A stretch of 64,000 nt of DNA. It comes from Bubalus kerabau (taxonomy: Eukaryota > Chordata > Mammalia > Artiodactyla > Bovidae). The notes beneath the pieces are model-generated. The model searched no databases. It was not told the DNA's origin and saw only the letters and a program-made list of their open reading frames with translations. A program made the translations under genes and the position numbers. The stretch lies in the NCBI RefSeq assembly GCF_029407905.1, contig NC_073626.1, positions 84,285,482-84,349,481 of the forward strand. The letters are read 5' to 3'. This document shows positions 35,951-49,259 of this stretch, piece after piece (positions within the stretch are counted from its first letter, which is position 1; the number at the start of each line of letters is the position of its first letter).

Positions 35951-38900
35951 CAAATACTTCATTTAAATACATGTGGAAGGCCAATTTAAAATTTTCATTA
36001 ACTCCTCTTGTTTTTGAAACATAGCTATTTTTCCCCCCTTGGAAGGCACAGTGCACGCATAATCAGGAACATAGGATATTTCTTTTTGTTGTGGTTTAAA
36101 CAGCATCTTACAGGCATTGAGTACATGAAGTCACTGTGGTAATTCTATAAAATGTTAAATGCGCCCTAGTGCCTTAAGATCATCCTTAATGATGTCCGAG
36201 AAATTAATTGTAAAGAATTTAGGTCCCACAATGCCTTTAAAACAACACAGCAGTAAAAATGTAGAGCAAAGTTAAACTATGTGTTTTGATCTAAAGATTC
36301 ATGCAGCAGTAATGCTTGTCTCTCTTTGGCAGAGATGTTCAGTGTTGTGCTATTATTTGCTAGAGTTATTTCTTCCCTTGTCTTCCTACACACAGCAGTC
36401 TCTCTATTTAAAACACAAACTCTCTTGCTCATAAACCTAAGAAGTGATTATTTTCTAGGTACAGAAGGTCATGTATACGTATTTTTATAAATACCCATGA
36501 AGGCACGTATTCTTTTCTAAATGGTGAGTCAATGGAAGTATGCATCATCACATAATTAATCCATTCTTCTTTTTAAAATTAAGCTAATTTATTTTCTCCT
36601 TTAATGAGTGAATAATATTTATGAAATAAAAGGTTTAATACAATAAAGAAATATAACATGAAAAATAAAAGGCACACAACAGATTAATATAGATATATGC
36701 TATTTTATACTTAAATATAAAATGCATTGTTCTGGGAGATAGCATTATTAACATTTCAAAATTTTCTTGGTTTTAAAATTTGTTATTTAAATAATTAAAT
36801 ATGTTAAATCTCTTGTAGTGCACTAAAAGATACCAATAAATTTTGAATGCTATATCATCCAATTCATAAGACACAAACTATTGCAGTACAGAATTTTTTA
36901 ATCCTGGAAAAATAAATGTGAAGATTTTTATTTGAGCTATTTGTTAGTATTCTGCCATATGTTATTTCTGCATTATAGAAGGTTAGAAATTACTGAATGA
37001 TTTTTTAACCCATAAATTTTTAAATAGGATAAATAACTTTTCAGTTTACTATAATCATATAAACATTTCTCTATCACATCTGACTACATCAGCCATTTAA
37101 TTGAGTTGGGTCAATTCAAGTGCATCCTTCATATTACACACTGTAAATATCTTGCAAAGTTTTTAAGGCAAAATGCACATCAGCCCATCCTAATTTAAAT
37201 CCAATCAAACACAAGGAAGTGTTGGAGTAATTTATGAAATCACTGACCTGTTCAAATAGCTGTAGTCTTAGTCCTTGCACTCTTTTTTCATTAGAATCCA
37301 AAATAAATTGATTAACATTTTCTAATGTGTGTCAGCATCACCGAAGGCACTGTTCTTCCTGGTTCAGCGGAATCTTCTGAAATTTGCCAGCCCTGTGTTT
37401 TATTGCTGGTACCGTATGCTTTATTGTTCAGCGACAAGAGCTTCACTCTGCACAAAGACTCATTACCTACTGCTTGCTGCACGGCATCAGCCTCACTGAG
37501 GCTGCCTATATGTGATCACATGGGAGTTTTGTCTGAGAAAGCCAGGCATGCCACTGACTTCACTGTGTCTATGGATATTTTTATCAGCTGAGGTCTGCTA
37601 GGAGGAAGGAATAACAGATTAGGGAGCTGCTCTAAGTCATTAATGCAGCACAACTTATGGAAATCCCTTCACAAGATTTTTTTTATTATTATTATAGAAA
37701 ACATTTGAGCAGGAATTCAAAAGAAGTTCACTAGATTTCATTTTAATAGGAGGCTGGAAAATAATTTAAGGAAGGGGAACTAAGGAAAAAGCTGTTTCCC
37801 ACCTTTTGCTTTCTGAAAGTACTTTTGTACAAATGTTATTAAAGAACCTTACTGAACTGAATGATTTGACAGTATGTTTAACCTTTAGATTGCTGGTGTT
37901 TCTTTTTCTTGGTTGTTTTCTAAAGGATAAGTCACTGTTTCCCTCAAAATCGCCTCAATGAAAATCTCAGTCACTAATAGATACGACATATGAATAAAAA
38001 TAGAGATGTTCTAATTACTTTTGATAAAGTAGATGAGAGAGTGGGTGTCTTTTATTGATGTATATAAGTGAGGTAGATGATTAATTTATCTTCTCAAAAG
38101 ATGACACATTCCTAGAAGAGCTGACTTAAAAGAACAATGAAGATTTCAATTTAAAGATCTAAAGGGCATGTGGTTCATATTAATTCTTAAAATCGCAGTA
38201 ACTTATTTTAGACAGCTTACCTCAATAAAGCATCTGGTTTACCTCATCTGATTTCAGTGTTAACAAGTAGTTTCAAGCTGACTACTCAACATTTATAGTA
38301 ATTTTTCTTCTATGTAAATATTGAATTAATACATGTACATATATACACATAGGTATAGTCAGATTATCTTTCCAAAGTATATTTTAAAATAATTACCTAA
38401 AATTATTTGTCAAAATTTGAAAATGGATAGTGGATTTCCAAATGAAAAAGCTATTTAATAATTGGAAGTTGATGAAAAAATAAACTTCTTATCTCTTTAA
38501 TAATCTAAATTGAATTGGTAATTGAAAGCTTGTTTCTTGTTAATCTCAATGGAAATCTTAGGACAAATACATGCAATGTGCAACAAAGAGCACAGAAGTA
38601 AAAGTCAGAAACACCATACATAAATATCAGAAAATAAAATTTTCTGTACAGTTAGATATATGGAACATTTTAATAATGCCTGTAAGTAATATAGTAATCC
38701 TAAAAATAGTAAATCTATATACCTGTTTAAACTTTTCATTAATGAGAAGTTATTTTTTGGAAATAATTATAACTTAAAATTTTTTTGTGTTGGCTGAAAT
38801 TTTAAAAAATAATTTAAAGCCAAAATAGGCATGTGTGGCTAAATAGCCAGTCTCTAAATATGATGATTTAACATCATTCTTTATAATATTTTTTGTAGTG

Positions 38901-41019
38901 TTAACATTGATTTAGAATGTTTCATGACTTAAATAAATGTCTTTTCATGGATTTTTCTTAACCTTGAAAAAATATTCAGATATGTTTCAAATGCCACCAT
39001 TTTAATGTATTTGTTCCAAAATGCTCATGTTCATTTTCCCCTGCAAACAAGAGATGCACTAAAGCTAGAAAACCTTGGGGCATTAAAAGAAAAAGGAAAA
39101 CAAGGGTTTCTGACTTATAGTGTAATTCTGGGTTCTTAAAGATATGCATATTGTAGCTAATATCTTTGATGATGTCATCATGTTAATGTACAAGGAAATA
39201 AACAAAAGGCAGCCATTTTTCTGTTACTGCATCACTTCAAAAACAGTGAAATAAAATGGTCGCCAAATGGAAAAAAAGAATCAGCAGAAAACTAAGTTAC
39301 TTTCGAATTTTGGGGAGAGGGAGGGGCAAAGGTTGTGAAATTAAAAATAAAAATCTATATATATGAATTTTGTATGAATGTATGTAAAGAAATAATTTAT
39401 AATAAGAAAGAACTGTATAAATACAAGGGATATAGATATAGAAAGCAGTTTAAACAAATTATCAGTAAAATAATATCTCCAATGGAAAGACTATAGTCTG
39501 TAAACAATGTATTAAATTCATTAATGTTGAAAAAGGTATTTAAAGATGGACAACAGAGTTGGAAAGATCTAGAAAAAAACAAAATGATCATGAAACAGTA
39601 ATAAGCTTCCCAGGTCTACTATTGTCTTAAATGACCTTGGTGAATTATTCTATCATCTTATGCCTTATTTGTCAAGTCTGCAAAATAGGAGCAGAAAAAT
39701 CTTTGGAAAACATATCATGGAAATAAATAGCAATATTTTTCTACTTCAGTTCTCTAAATAAGTTTTAACCAAGCATTGTCAACTAATATTAGTAAAGTAA
39801 GGAGAAACGATGTAAAATTCTAATGAATAGTTGAGAATTTTTAAATGCATTTTCCTAGTAGCAGAGATAAACAGTTCTAGTAAGTAGATAGGACTTTCTG
39901 AAATAAGAGGTGATTTTTCCCTAATACCTGCAGAAAATAAACTAGAAATGAATTTAGTAAGTAATTTGAAATGAATCTCAAAATTGCCTCAGGATTAAAA
40001 CAAATTACAAAATATACCCATCCTTGCAATCAAAATTCTGTTACTTGGTCAGGGACATGACAAGAGAATTGCAGCAGAGTTTCTGATTCTCACACAATGA
40101 ACAGCAATGCCTCTGCTTATATAACAGGTTCATCAGCCAAGAGTTCTTTACATTTGAAATTACCAGAGAAACACAAGATCACAGCTTAAAGAAGGAAATT
40201 CCATCCAAGATTAAAAGAAAATTTTAATTTGCTTTGTATATGAAAAGCTGTGAATTCAAAAAAGATATGTCAATTCTTATTATTGACTCTTACTAGCTTG
40301 ACTTCTCTCTAATGACAAAGAGGCATAATAGAATCATTTTGTTTCCCCCTCTTTTCTACAAAGTAACTAAAGCTTGTCAGAAGTAATCCAGAATGTTTGC
40401 TATCCAATTCATTCAGTTACTTGGATATAGACACGCCAAGTGAATGGTCCCTTGAAAATTCTACTGCATGAAGAAAGATGAAGATTAACAGATACCATCA
40501 CCTGCATTAACTAGAACCGTATTAATTGGCATGTACATACACACACACACACACACTGGCATATACCAGTATGTCATGTTAGATGTACCCTTGATAAGGC
40601 TGGATTTTCAAGTTACCTTCACCCTTCTTTATAGTACATTCAAAGAAGTCAATAAGTTGGCCACATCAATGTCAAAATCCAGGACTAACTCAATTCAATT
40701 CAACAAACATTTGAGAGTTTACTATGTACTAAGCTTGAAAGAGTTGCTAGGGATATAAAAATGAAAAATACACCATACCCAAGAAGATTATAATCTATCT
40801 AGCTAAAAAATAAAAGTTGCTCAGCAAGTTATGGGAGGAGTAGTACAGCAGAGATATGTTTTCTAAAGTTTGACTATTTTATTGACTTAACAGGTATTTT
40901 AGGTACAATGAATATAATTTCTTTTCAATATTGTTTCATAAAATCATTTATCAAATATCATATCTAGATGTCTATATCTATATATATAACATGTAATAGC
41001 TACATATTCCTGTGGTATC
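35951..41019. other. Long repeat-poor AT-rich region
   Basis: About 5 kb upstream of the putative promoter without any SINE or BovB, which is unusual here. No exon pattern was seen. It may contain conserved non-coding elements. Confidence 0.55.
40534..40556. repeat. (CA)n microsatellite
   Basis: A run of about 12 CA units. Confidence 0.9.
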
Positions 41020-41522
41020 CTTCTCATCAAGAGGTTGAATTTAATTTCCCTTGTCTTCATTCTAAGTTAGCCTTAATGATTTGCTTAACCAATAGAGGCT
41101 GCACAAGTGATGTTTTGGAGATTCCAAGGTTAGGTCCTAAGAAACTATAAAGCTTCCACTCCAGCCTCTTGGAGTCTCTTGAGTCTTCCAGGAGCCTTGA
41201 GTTGCCATGTGAGAGGAATAACTACAGTAAGACTGTCACAAAGAAGCCAGATAGTAGCACTCTGATCAAATGATCTGAACTGAGCCCAGGATTCTGGCCA
41301 TTCCTGATGCCTAACCCATAGGTAAAGCCATCATGGACCCTCCAAATCTACCTATCCACCAAAGTTGTATCGTGAAGTTACCCTAGTTGTTACTATGGGG
41401 CAAGAATTGCTGAGCTGAGTTTTTCTCAAATTCTTGTCCTAAATAATTCAAAAGATGTAATAAAATGGTTGCTGTTTTAGGCACTAAGTGTTGTGGTAGT
41501 TACTCAGATACTGATAACTAGA
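41020..41522 (+). mobile_element. MLT1 (ERVL-MaLR) LTR fossil
   Basis: Order and wording match MLT1: AACCAATAGAGGCTGCAC, AAGTGATGTTTTGGAG, GGTTAGGTCCTAAGAAAC and GTTGCCATGTGAGAG. A poly(A) region (TGTAATAAAATGGTTGCTG, about 41456) is followed by GTTTTAGGCACTAAGTG and the end GATACTGATAACTAGAAC. Highly diverged. Confidence 0.75.
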
Positions 41523-41588
41523 ACCTATTTATATGTGTAGGACAGAGACAACATAATAAACATAAAAGTACAAGAAAGGGCAATCTAA

Positions 41589-41675
41589 TATATATATTAG
41601 ATATATATATATATATATAATATATATATACACACACACAAATACATATATATATATATATATATACACATACAT
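41589..41675. repeat. (TA)n/(CA)n microsatellite
   Basis: Several (TA)n runs separated by a (CA)n block. A Bov-tA begins directly to its right. Confidence 0.9.
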
Positions 41676-41897
41676 GTTTCCCAGGGAGTGCTAGTGGTAA
41701 AGAATCCACCTACAATGCAGGAGACTTAAGAGACAGGGGTTCGATTCCTGGGTTGGGAAGTGCCCCTGAAGGAGGGCATGACAACCCACTCCATTATTCT
41801 TGCATGGAGAATCCCATGGACAGAGGAGCCTGGTGGGCTACAGTCTATAGGGTTACAAAGAGTTGGACACAACTGAAGTGAAATAGCATGCAAACAT
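41676..41897 (+). mobile_element. Bov-tA SINE
   Basis: Plus strand, full length: head GTTTCCCAGGGAGTGCTAG, body, and end GACACAACTGAAGTGAAATA. Confidence 0.92.
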
Positions 41898-43439
41898 TCA
41901 GTGAAATGGATGCATTTAATGGATTAATAAAAGAAAATACAATTTGGGAGGGTGGAGAAAAAGGCAAAAAAAAAAAAAAAAAGAGCGTGTCCAAGCCCAT
42001 GAGGACTGAGTTATTTAAGACGATTGTATTGCAGGAATGGGATATCTGAACAGAGAAGAGATTGCTTCACTAGCCAGAAGAAAAGGGAATTCCCAGTAAT
42101 GGTACTTTGGGAAAAACCCAGAAACAGGGGCAATAGCTTTACTATAAAAAGAGGAACTTTGAGGAAGCTTGGGTGGCAGGAGATTTAGGCATGTGCTGGG
42201 AGGCTAAAGGAGAAAAAAGGAAGTCTGGTGCCCCTGCTTGGAGTGTGATGAAGCTTGAAGTGCAGAGATTTTTGCAACATAGGAGACACTGGGAAGTGAC
42301 CAAGGCATAGAAAAGGAGGTATGGTCAAAGTGATGAATAAGGAAAGCAACTTTGGCAGGAGACGAGCAAGGCTGCAGGCAGTCTGAGGAAGAGGAGATAC
42401 GAAGAAATGATGAAACCCTGGCAACTGAGGAATGAAGAGAAAGGAATTCATCATAAAGAAAGAAGGAATTTTAAATTGGTTGGATAGGCCAAGCTCTCTG
42501 ATTTATTGCATTAAATTCAACAGTTCTGTGATTTAGTTACAAATTATATATGACCAGTAAACAGCATCTAATGAGTTTTTAGACAGATTTAGTAATTTCA
42601 TGGGTAGTTTGATTTGTATTGGCCTCAGTTTGTCCACTTTCAAATATTGTGAAAATTGGTTTACATCAAATTTTGTTAACATTGTGTTTGGGAGCTTACA
42701 AAAGACTATAAAACAACAGGATCTTCCTTAAATAGAGTACATAGAGGAGATTACTTATGTTTCTTTCTGCTATTTGATTCCTAACTTGGGAAAATAAAAA
42801 TATGTCTTAATTCTACAAAGATTAAAAAGGTAGATACTTTTGGATAATGGAAACTAAGACAAAATATGCCCCTCCACACGCCCCGAAACTACACACCATC
42901 ACCTATCAAAATATACAAGTCTACTAGAGCTATATTTTTCTGATTCTTCATTCTATTTGGATACTAGACTACCAAAGTAGCAGATGTTAGGTTAAGCAGC
43001 CAGTGAACAGCCATGCAGAATGATGCAGGTTAAATGGTAGGTATTGCTATAATTGCTCTGCTGCATATACAATATGTACATAAATCATCTGAACATGGCT
43101 ACAAAGAAGTCTTTATGCAAAGTGACCCAGAGAAGAAAGTATCCAGGTTTCCCCCTACCCTTCATTTTCTTTATCAGCACAAAGGCATTAGAAAACAGCA
43201 TTTATCCAGAGAAAAGAGTAAATGAAGCAAACATCCTCTCTGAGAACACAAAAGATACATTTATTTCTTAGTGACCATCAACTTTGATTATAAAGATTTC
43301 TTTTTATGCTGAATTAGATGTCTAACATGGGACCAAAAATATGGAACTGGGCAGGTAAAAAAAGAAAAAGAAAAAAATAATAATTTAATAGGACCAGTGG
43401 CTTTTCCATATCAATAGGAAGGTTATACCATAACTGGAA
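41898..43439. other. Unannotated DNA, possible L2 debris
   Basis: An A-run lies at 41968-41982. 42120-42420 is purine-rich and faintly like antisense L2. No gene. Confidence 0.5.
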
Positions 43440-43656
43440 GAACTATCAGTGGTAAAGAATCTGCCTGCCAATACAAGGAGACACAGGACATGGGGGTTCA
43501 ATCCCTGGGTCAGAAAGATCCTCCGCAGAAGGAAATGGCAACCCACTCCAGTATTCTTGCCTGGGAAATCCCATGGACAGAGGAGCCTGGCAGGCTACAG
43601 TCTATAGGGTCTCAAAGTCAGACATGACCAAGTGACTAAGCATGCACACAAAAGAA
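43440..43656 (+). mobile_element. Bov-tA SINE
   Basis: Plus strand with a slightly shortened head. The likely target duplication is AAGAACTAT (left about 43437, right about 43653). Confidence 0.9.
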
Positions 43657-43767
43657 CTATGACACTGCTTTGGGGTTCAAGACACAGGAAGGAGTTTCTT
43701 ATATTTTATTTCACTAACACAAGTCTATAGGTACTTGACTAGATTGAATCTACTCTGATTTATATGA

Positions 43768-43990
43768 AAGAAAGAAGAAAGAAAGTGAAGTCGCTCAGTC
43801 GTGCCTGACTCTTTGCAACCCCATGGACAGTAGCCTGCACCAAGCTCCTCTGTCCATGGGATTTTCAAGGCAAGAGTACTGGAGTGGGTTACCATTTCCT
43901 TCTCCAGGGAATCTTCCCAACCCAGGGATTGAACTCAGGTCTCTCACATTATAGACAGACAATTTACCATCTGAGCCACCAGGGAAGTCC
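43768..43990 (-). mobile_element. Bov-tA SINE
   Basis: Minus strand, full length, with a (GAAA)-rich tail at the left. Perfect 13-bp target duplications, CTGATTTATATGA, lie at 43755-43767 and 43991-44003. Confidence 0.95.
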
Positions 43991-44040
43991 CTGATTTATA
44001 TGAGACACACAGAAATAGTTTTAGCATATTATTTACCTGA

Positions 44041-44510
44041 GTTCATTCATTCATTCACATATTCATTTTACATTCACTGATTACTATATGCTCAGAATCT
44101 GATTCAGTGCTCTGACAGGTTAAAGAGATGAATAAGTCACAGGCAGCAAGCTAAGTGGTTTTCCATCTAGAGGGAGGGACTTATATAAAGAAATAGATAC
44201 AACATAATGGGATATATCCTCTAATTGAAAAATGTATAAGAACATAAAGACAGGAGTGAATAAGCTATATAAAAATAGCTAATAGTTATCAAGTACTTAA
44301 CTAAGACTGAAGTGTTTTATTTTACACATATAAATTGATTCTTATAACAATTGCAACAAGCCTATGAGGTAAGTTACTTTTACCATCTCCATTTCATTGA
44401 TGAGAAAACTAAGGAATAGGCTAGTTAAGTGACTTGTTAAGTGACTTGTCAGTTAAGTGACTGACAGAGTCAGTATCCAAACCCAGATAGTATAACTTTA
44501 ATGCAGTGTG
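44041..44510 (-). repeat. Ancient repeats including MIR
   Basis: 44041-44200 has the ATTCATTCATTCA...ACTATATGCTCAGAATC pattern of an old mammalian repeat. 44270-44510 is antisense MIR (CCTATGAGGTAAGTTACTTT, TTGATGAGAAAACTAAGG). A short local duplication of GTTAAGTGACTTGT lies near 44423-44455. Confidence 0.6.
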
Positions 44511-44514
44511 TTTC

Positions 44515-45060
44515 TGCTGCTATTGTGTTACTTGAGACAGTCACAGTGGGCTTCATAGAAGAGGTGATATGGAAGATGAATCTTAAGGGATGAGTAAGAG
44601 TTCTTCTGTGGAAAAGGAGAAGAGTATTCTGGGCAGAAGAGTTAAAATATATACAGAGTCTGAGGCATGACTAATGTATATGTGGAAGAAATTAAAAACT
44701 TTACTGTGAAAATGGTAAGTTTATTTGATCTTGATATGGGGTTGTGCATTTGTAATGCTGGCTTATTTGGAATTCAACTAAGAATCAGTTTGTACTTCTA
44801 GGGGATGTAAAAATTGCTTGACTACATCTGTGTTTTGTTATTAGACGATTCAGGAGAATGAATTGGAGAGAGGGTCTGGAAAAAAAGGACACCAAATGAG
44901 ACAGTTGAAATACCCAATAGGAAAAGGTTACAAAGCTATGAATGAAGGCAGTAGCAGCCCTAGTTATGGAAAGGAAAGATATTAAGGAAGTAAGTCAGCA
45001 GATACTTAGGTGGGAATGAGGGGGAACCCTGAATCCAGGATTTTTTATTTGGGTCACAGC
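44515..45060 (-). mobile_element. Possible L2 remnant
   Basis: AGAAGAGGTGATATGGAAGA and TCTTAAGGGATGAGTAAGAG resemble antisense L2 ORF2. The rest is too diverged to assign. The RPS4X pseudogene follows. Confidence 0.35.
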
Positions 45061-45120
45061 ATGGATGATGATATCAGTAACCAATGTTAGAAATACAGAG
45101 GAAATCTTTTCATGCCTAGG

Positions 45121-45930
45121 GCAGCCATGACTTGTGGTGAAACGTGTAGCAACTCCAGAGCATGGCATGCTGGATACACTGACTGGTATGCTTGCTCCTT
45201 ATTCAGCTACCAGTCCCCATAAGCTGAGGGAATGTTTCCCCCAAGTTATTTTCCTAAGGAACAGGCTTAAGTATGCCCCAACAAGGGGTGAAGTAGAGAA
45301 GATCTGCATACAGAATTTCGTTAAGATTGATGGCAAGGTCCATCTGATTTTATGGATGTCATCAGCATTGACAAGACTGGAGAGAATTTTCCTCTGATCT
45401 ATGACATCAGGGATTGCTTTGCTCTTCATCATATTACACCTGAGGAGGCCAAATATCAGTTGTAGAAAGTAAGACAGATCTTCATGGGCACAAAAGGAAT
45501 CCCTCATCTGGTGACCCATAATGCTCACACCATCTGTACCCCGAATTCCTCATCAAGGTGAATGACATCATTCAAATTGATTTGAAGACTGGAAATATTA
45601 CTGATTTCATCAAATTTAACACTGGCGACCTGTGGAGGTGCCAACTTGGGAAGAGTTGCTATGATCACCGACAGGGAGAGACATCCTGGTTCTTTTGATG
45701 TAGCTCATGTAAAAGATGCTAATGGCAACAGCTTTGCCGTCCAGCTCTCCAACAATTTCGTTATTGGCACAGGCAACAGAACATGGATCTCTCATCCTCG
45801 TGAAAGGGTATCTGCCTCAGCATTCCTGAGGAGAGAAACAAGAGACTGGCAGCCAAACAGAGCAGTGTATAAAATGATCTCTAGGTGACATGACTCTCAA
45901 AGTCTTTGTACTTAATTAAAGATATGGAGC
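45121..45930 (+). pseudogene. RPS4X: RPS4X processed pseudogene
   Basis: An intronless, broken copy of ribosomal protein S4 (X form), the 40S subunit protein eS4. Recognisable blocks run in order. The N-terminal KRVA-P-H-MLD part is at 45138-45180. HKLRECFP and FLRNRLKYA follow at about 45214-45280, IDGKV at about 45330-45345, and MDVISIDKTGEN at about 45353-45390. After these come GTKGIPHLVTH, IKFNTGDL, RERHPGSFDV, KDANGNSF and a C-terminal AAKQSS-like end. The gene is dead. There is an in-frame stop near 45463, a deletion after IDGKV of about 24 bases, another of about 11-14 bases near 45631 (after GDL), and several frame changes. The match continues into the RPS4X 3' UTR (TTTGTAC-TAATTAAA, about 45904-45920). 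No poly(A) tail or clear target duplication remains, so the copy is old. It is probably an L1-mediated retrocopy. It sits next to what looks like L2 remnant (44515-45060). Confidence 0.95.
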
Positions 45931-46544
45931 CAGTCAGTGGTAAACACTGAATGCCTAAAATGCACCCAGAAAAAGTACAGGCCCTAAGAACACAAGGATT
46001 CCATCCTGAGTGTTCAGCGCCTGGTAGAGGAGTTCACAGACAAAATCAATTATCCAGATATACAGTTCTCTCCATTCTCTCAGTGGCCTGATTAAAGGTA
46101 AAGAAAGCACAATCAACTTCACAATCAAACTTCAAATCTGGAATACCATTAATTGAACTTAACTGTGATACTCATATAAGGAAACTATATAAAAGTGTTC
46201 TATGCAGACTAAGATCATGGTCCAGATCACAAAATCTACCTCCACGCTTTATATTAATCATACAACATGAAGACATACAAAAAATAAATTAGATTTCTCC
46301 TTTAGGCAGGTGTTTTAATGAGCTTAATCCCAAGGCTTGCTATTAATGCTAGTGACTGACTTCTTTGAAATGAGGAATGCATTTTCTTTCCTGTTCATAT
46401 AGTCAGCTTCCTGTTTAGTATTCATTATTCATATCTATTTTTATCAAAGAGCACTATTACATGAAACCATGATCCAAGCATGTTTGGCTCTAATTTTTAA
46501 CTCTCCAGGGAAGGAAATTATACACCCTTATTGTACTGGTATAT
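45931..46544. other. Unannotated DNA after RPS4X pseudogene
   Basis: No clear poly(A) tail or recognised repeat. Confidence 0.6.
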
Positions 46545-46741
46545 AATTGACTTTCTTGGTGGCTCAGACAGTAAAGAATCTGCCTACAATGCAGGAGACC
46601 TGGGTTCAATCCCTGGGTTGGGAAGATCCTCTGGAGAAGGGAATGGCAACTCACTCCAGTATTCTTGCCTGGAGAATTTCATGGACAAAGAAGCCTGACG
46701 GGTCCATGGGGTCGCCAAGAGTTGGACACGACTGAGAGACT

Positions 46742-46744
<3 letters not shown>
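46545..46744 (+). mobile_element. Bov-tA SINE
   Basis: Plus strand with a small deletion in the body (GCCTGACGGGTCCATGG). It leads directly into a (CA)n tract. Confidence 0.92.

Positions 46745-46777
<33 letters not shown>
46745..46777. repeat. (CA)n microsatellite at SINE tail
   Basis: An uninterrupted CA run of about 33 bases, grown from the SINE 3' tail. Confidence 0.95.
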
Positions 46778-46779
<2 letters not shown>

Positions 46780-47180
46780 TGTGATATACACATGTGATCA
46801 GAGTGTATATGTGTTCCTTTGTATTAGACAGTGGTGTTATTTAATTCGGGTTATCAGGCTAAAGAACCTTTCACACCTATCTTAATTTGGAACATCAACA
46901 TGCCATTGAAGAAAAGCCATCAGTCTTGTAAATAAATAGTAAAAAAGACTTTTGATCACAGTCTCATTTAAACTCTGTCTAGATATTCTAGGAATTTCTT
47001 ACCTTGGATTAAGAATAGAAAGAACTGTAAATACATTTTATCTGAATACTGTGACTCCTGAGGGATTCCTGGGTGACTCCTGATAACTTTAGCTGACAAC
47101 CAGGGATACCACAGCTATTGCTACTCTTTTGAAGCCAAAGCAAGATTTTAATCTTTGCCTCTTTAATTGCTGATAGTTAT

Positions 47181-47392
47181 CTACGTGTATGCTGTCACTT
47201 CAGTCGTATTTAACTCTTTGCAACCCTATAGACGGTAGCCTGCCAGACTCCTCTGTTCATGGGCTTCTCCAGGCAAAAATACTGGAGTGAGTTACCATGC
47301 CCACCTCCAGGGTATCTTCCCGACCCAGGGATCGAACCTGCATCACCCGCATTGGCAGGTGGATTCTTTACACCCTGAGCCACCTGGGGAGC
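47181..47392 (-). mobile_element. Bov-tA SINE
   Basis: Minus strand, full length. Perfect 11-bp target duplications, CTGATAGTTAT, lie at 47170-47180 and 47393-47403. Confidence 0.95.
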
Positions 47393-47409
47393 CTGATAGT
47401 TATTGACTG

Positions 47410-47632
47410 TTGTTGCTGCTGTTATTCAGTCACAAAGTCATGTCCTACTTTTGGCAACCCTTAGGACAGTAGCCCACCAGGTTCCTCTGTCTATGAGATT
47501 TCCCAGGCAAAAATACTAGAGTGGGTTGCCATTTCCTTCTCCAGGGGATCTTCCTAGACCAGGGATTGAACCTGCATCTCCTGCAGTGGCAAGCGGATTC
47601 TTCACCACTGAGTCACCTATGGGGGAAGCCCA
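47410..47632 (-). mobile_element. Bov-tA SINE
   Basis: A second, more diverged minus-strand copy 17 bases after the previous one, with a (TTG/CTG) tail at the left and a head ending GGGGGAAGCCC at the right. Confidence 0.92.
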
Positions 47633-49259
47633 TATTTATCTATGAAACACAGGAATTATGATGACTGAGACATAATTGGGCATTATATTGCTTCCATTTC
47701 CCAGCCATGCACAGTGAGGTGACTTTAATGTTGTCTACTGATGCTTATTACATTGTGTCTGTACAGTATCACTTTGACCCAGGAAGCCTATGACTACATT
47801 ATTTCATTTCCCCTTTATTTATTTATTTTTTCCCTTTGCTTTAATTTACTATATATTATAGCCACACTGAAACCAGGTGGAAGCAATAAATTTAAGACTT
47901 AATAATCTACAAGTATTACATTATTACTTATTACATATATGTAATTAATATTAATACTTATTACTTATTACATATTTATCAATGTCATAGAATGACTAGT
48001 GAAGAAATTTACCAGAAATATAAACAAACATGATTACAACTAAAATGTATAAAAGAAGACTGGTGAGGAATTAAAGGAAATTAGGGATTATGTATGAGTT
48101 TAAAACAATATACACACTGCAAGTTCAGTGCTTTAAGCATAGGATAGTTAGAAAAGTAGAATCAAAATCATAAAAAATAGTTATCTCTTGGACTTCAAGT
48201 AATAAATGATTTTGATTTTTGACTTTGGCTTTTTCTAAATTTTATAAGTGTTCTGTTTCCTGTTACTGATACAATGAAAAATTAATGATATAATTTTTAT
48301 ATTAAAATTAATTATGTTAAATTAATTTAATTGTAGAAAAAGAATTTAAAATTAAGGCTATTGTTCAAACAATTTTAACTGCTGTGATTTTAAGCCTTCA
48401 GATATCAAGGAAATTGAATTCTGCCTCCACACTCCACCCTTGGGCCGGATTTGACACAATGCCATCTGGTCTACCAGGTTTTTCAAAGATGTGATTTTTT
48501 TTCATTGATGAACAGATTCCTTTTCAACATTTTCTTCAAGCAACTACACACTGTGTGTGCTGTTTTTCTAAACTCACCTTTGAGGTACTGCAAGAATGTT
48601 CACGTGTCTACTCCCAGGCCTTCTCGCAGGGGCAGTGGACCAGAATGGGTGACTAGAGGTGGCACAAGAAGGTCTCAGTTCTGAATGAGCTGCTGAGCCT
48701 TACATTATGATACATTATTTTACTTGCCTGGAGGAGATGATTGTTGTTTCACATACAGAAGAAGGTAAGGGCCCTAGAGTAAGAGATACATGTTTAAATT
48801 GGAAGAAGACGTTGGGATTAAAAATAAAAAATCCAAAGCTGGGCATTATGTAGTTCTAGTTGAAACTCAACAGCAGAAAAATTGGAAAGCCTGGGGTAAA
48901 AGCATCTAATTGGGAAAATATTAATGTATTCATACAAAATATTCCTTATGCATGAGAGTGCCTGGAAAACAAATGCCCAGCCATTTTAACTCTGGCTTTC
49001 TTGCTATCCCAGAGAGACATGATGCTGGAACTTATGAACCTAATATCCCATTGTCAGTTTTGTTACAGTTAATCATATACTGGAAAAATATAACATAGTT
49101 GGGGAGGTTCCCAGGCAACAATTTGAGGGGCGACTTTTAATCTGCAATGACCCATAAATCTTTGGTGATAAATAGGAGACTCTGGAATAGAAGCCCATCC
49201 TTGGTCCACAGGCCAGTATTAACTGAGAGATGGTTCTCTGGTTCCTTATTCTCTCTTCT
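47633..49259. other. Unannotated DNA
   Basis: AT-rich, with repeated TTACTTATTACATAT near 47920-47975. No gene. Confidence 0.6.

Noticed and set aside
41589..41675. Regular short repeats as a possible array
   Set aside because: Simple TA/CA microsatellite; no spacer-repeat structure such as CRISPR, and the genome is mammalian.
45646..45888. Possible functional ribosomal protein S4 piece
   Set aside because: It is a frame fragment of the RPS4X pseudogene, with stops and deletions upstream.
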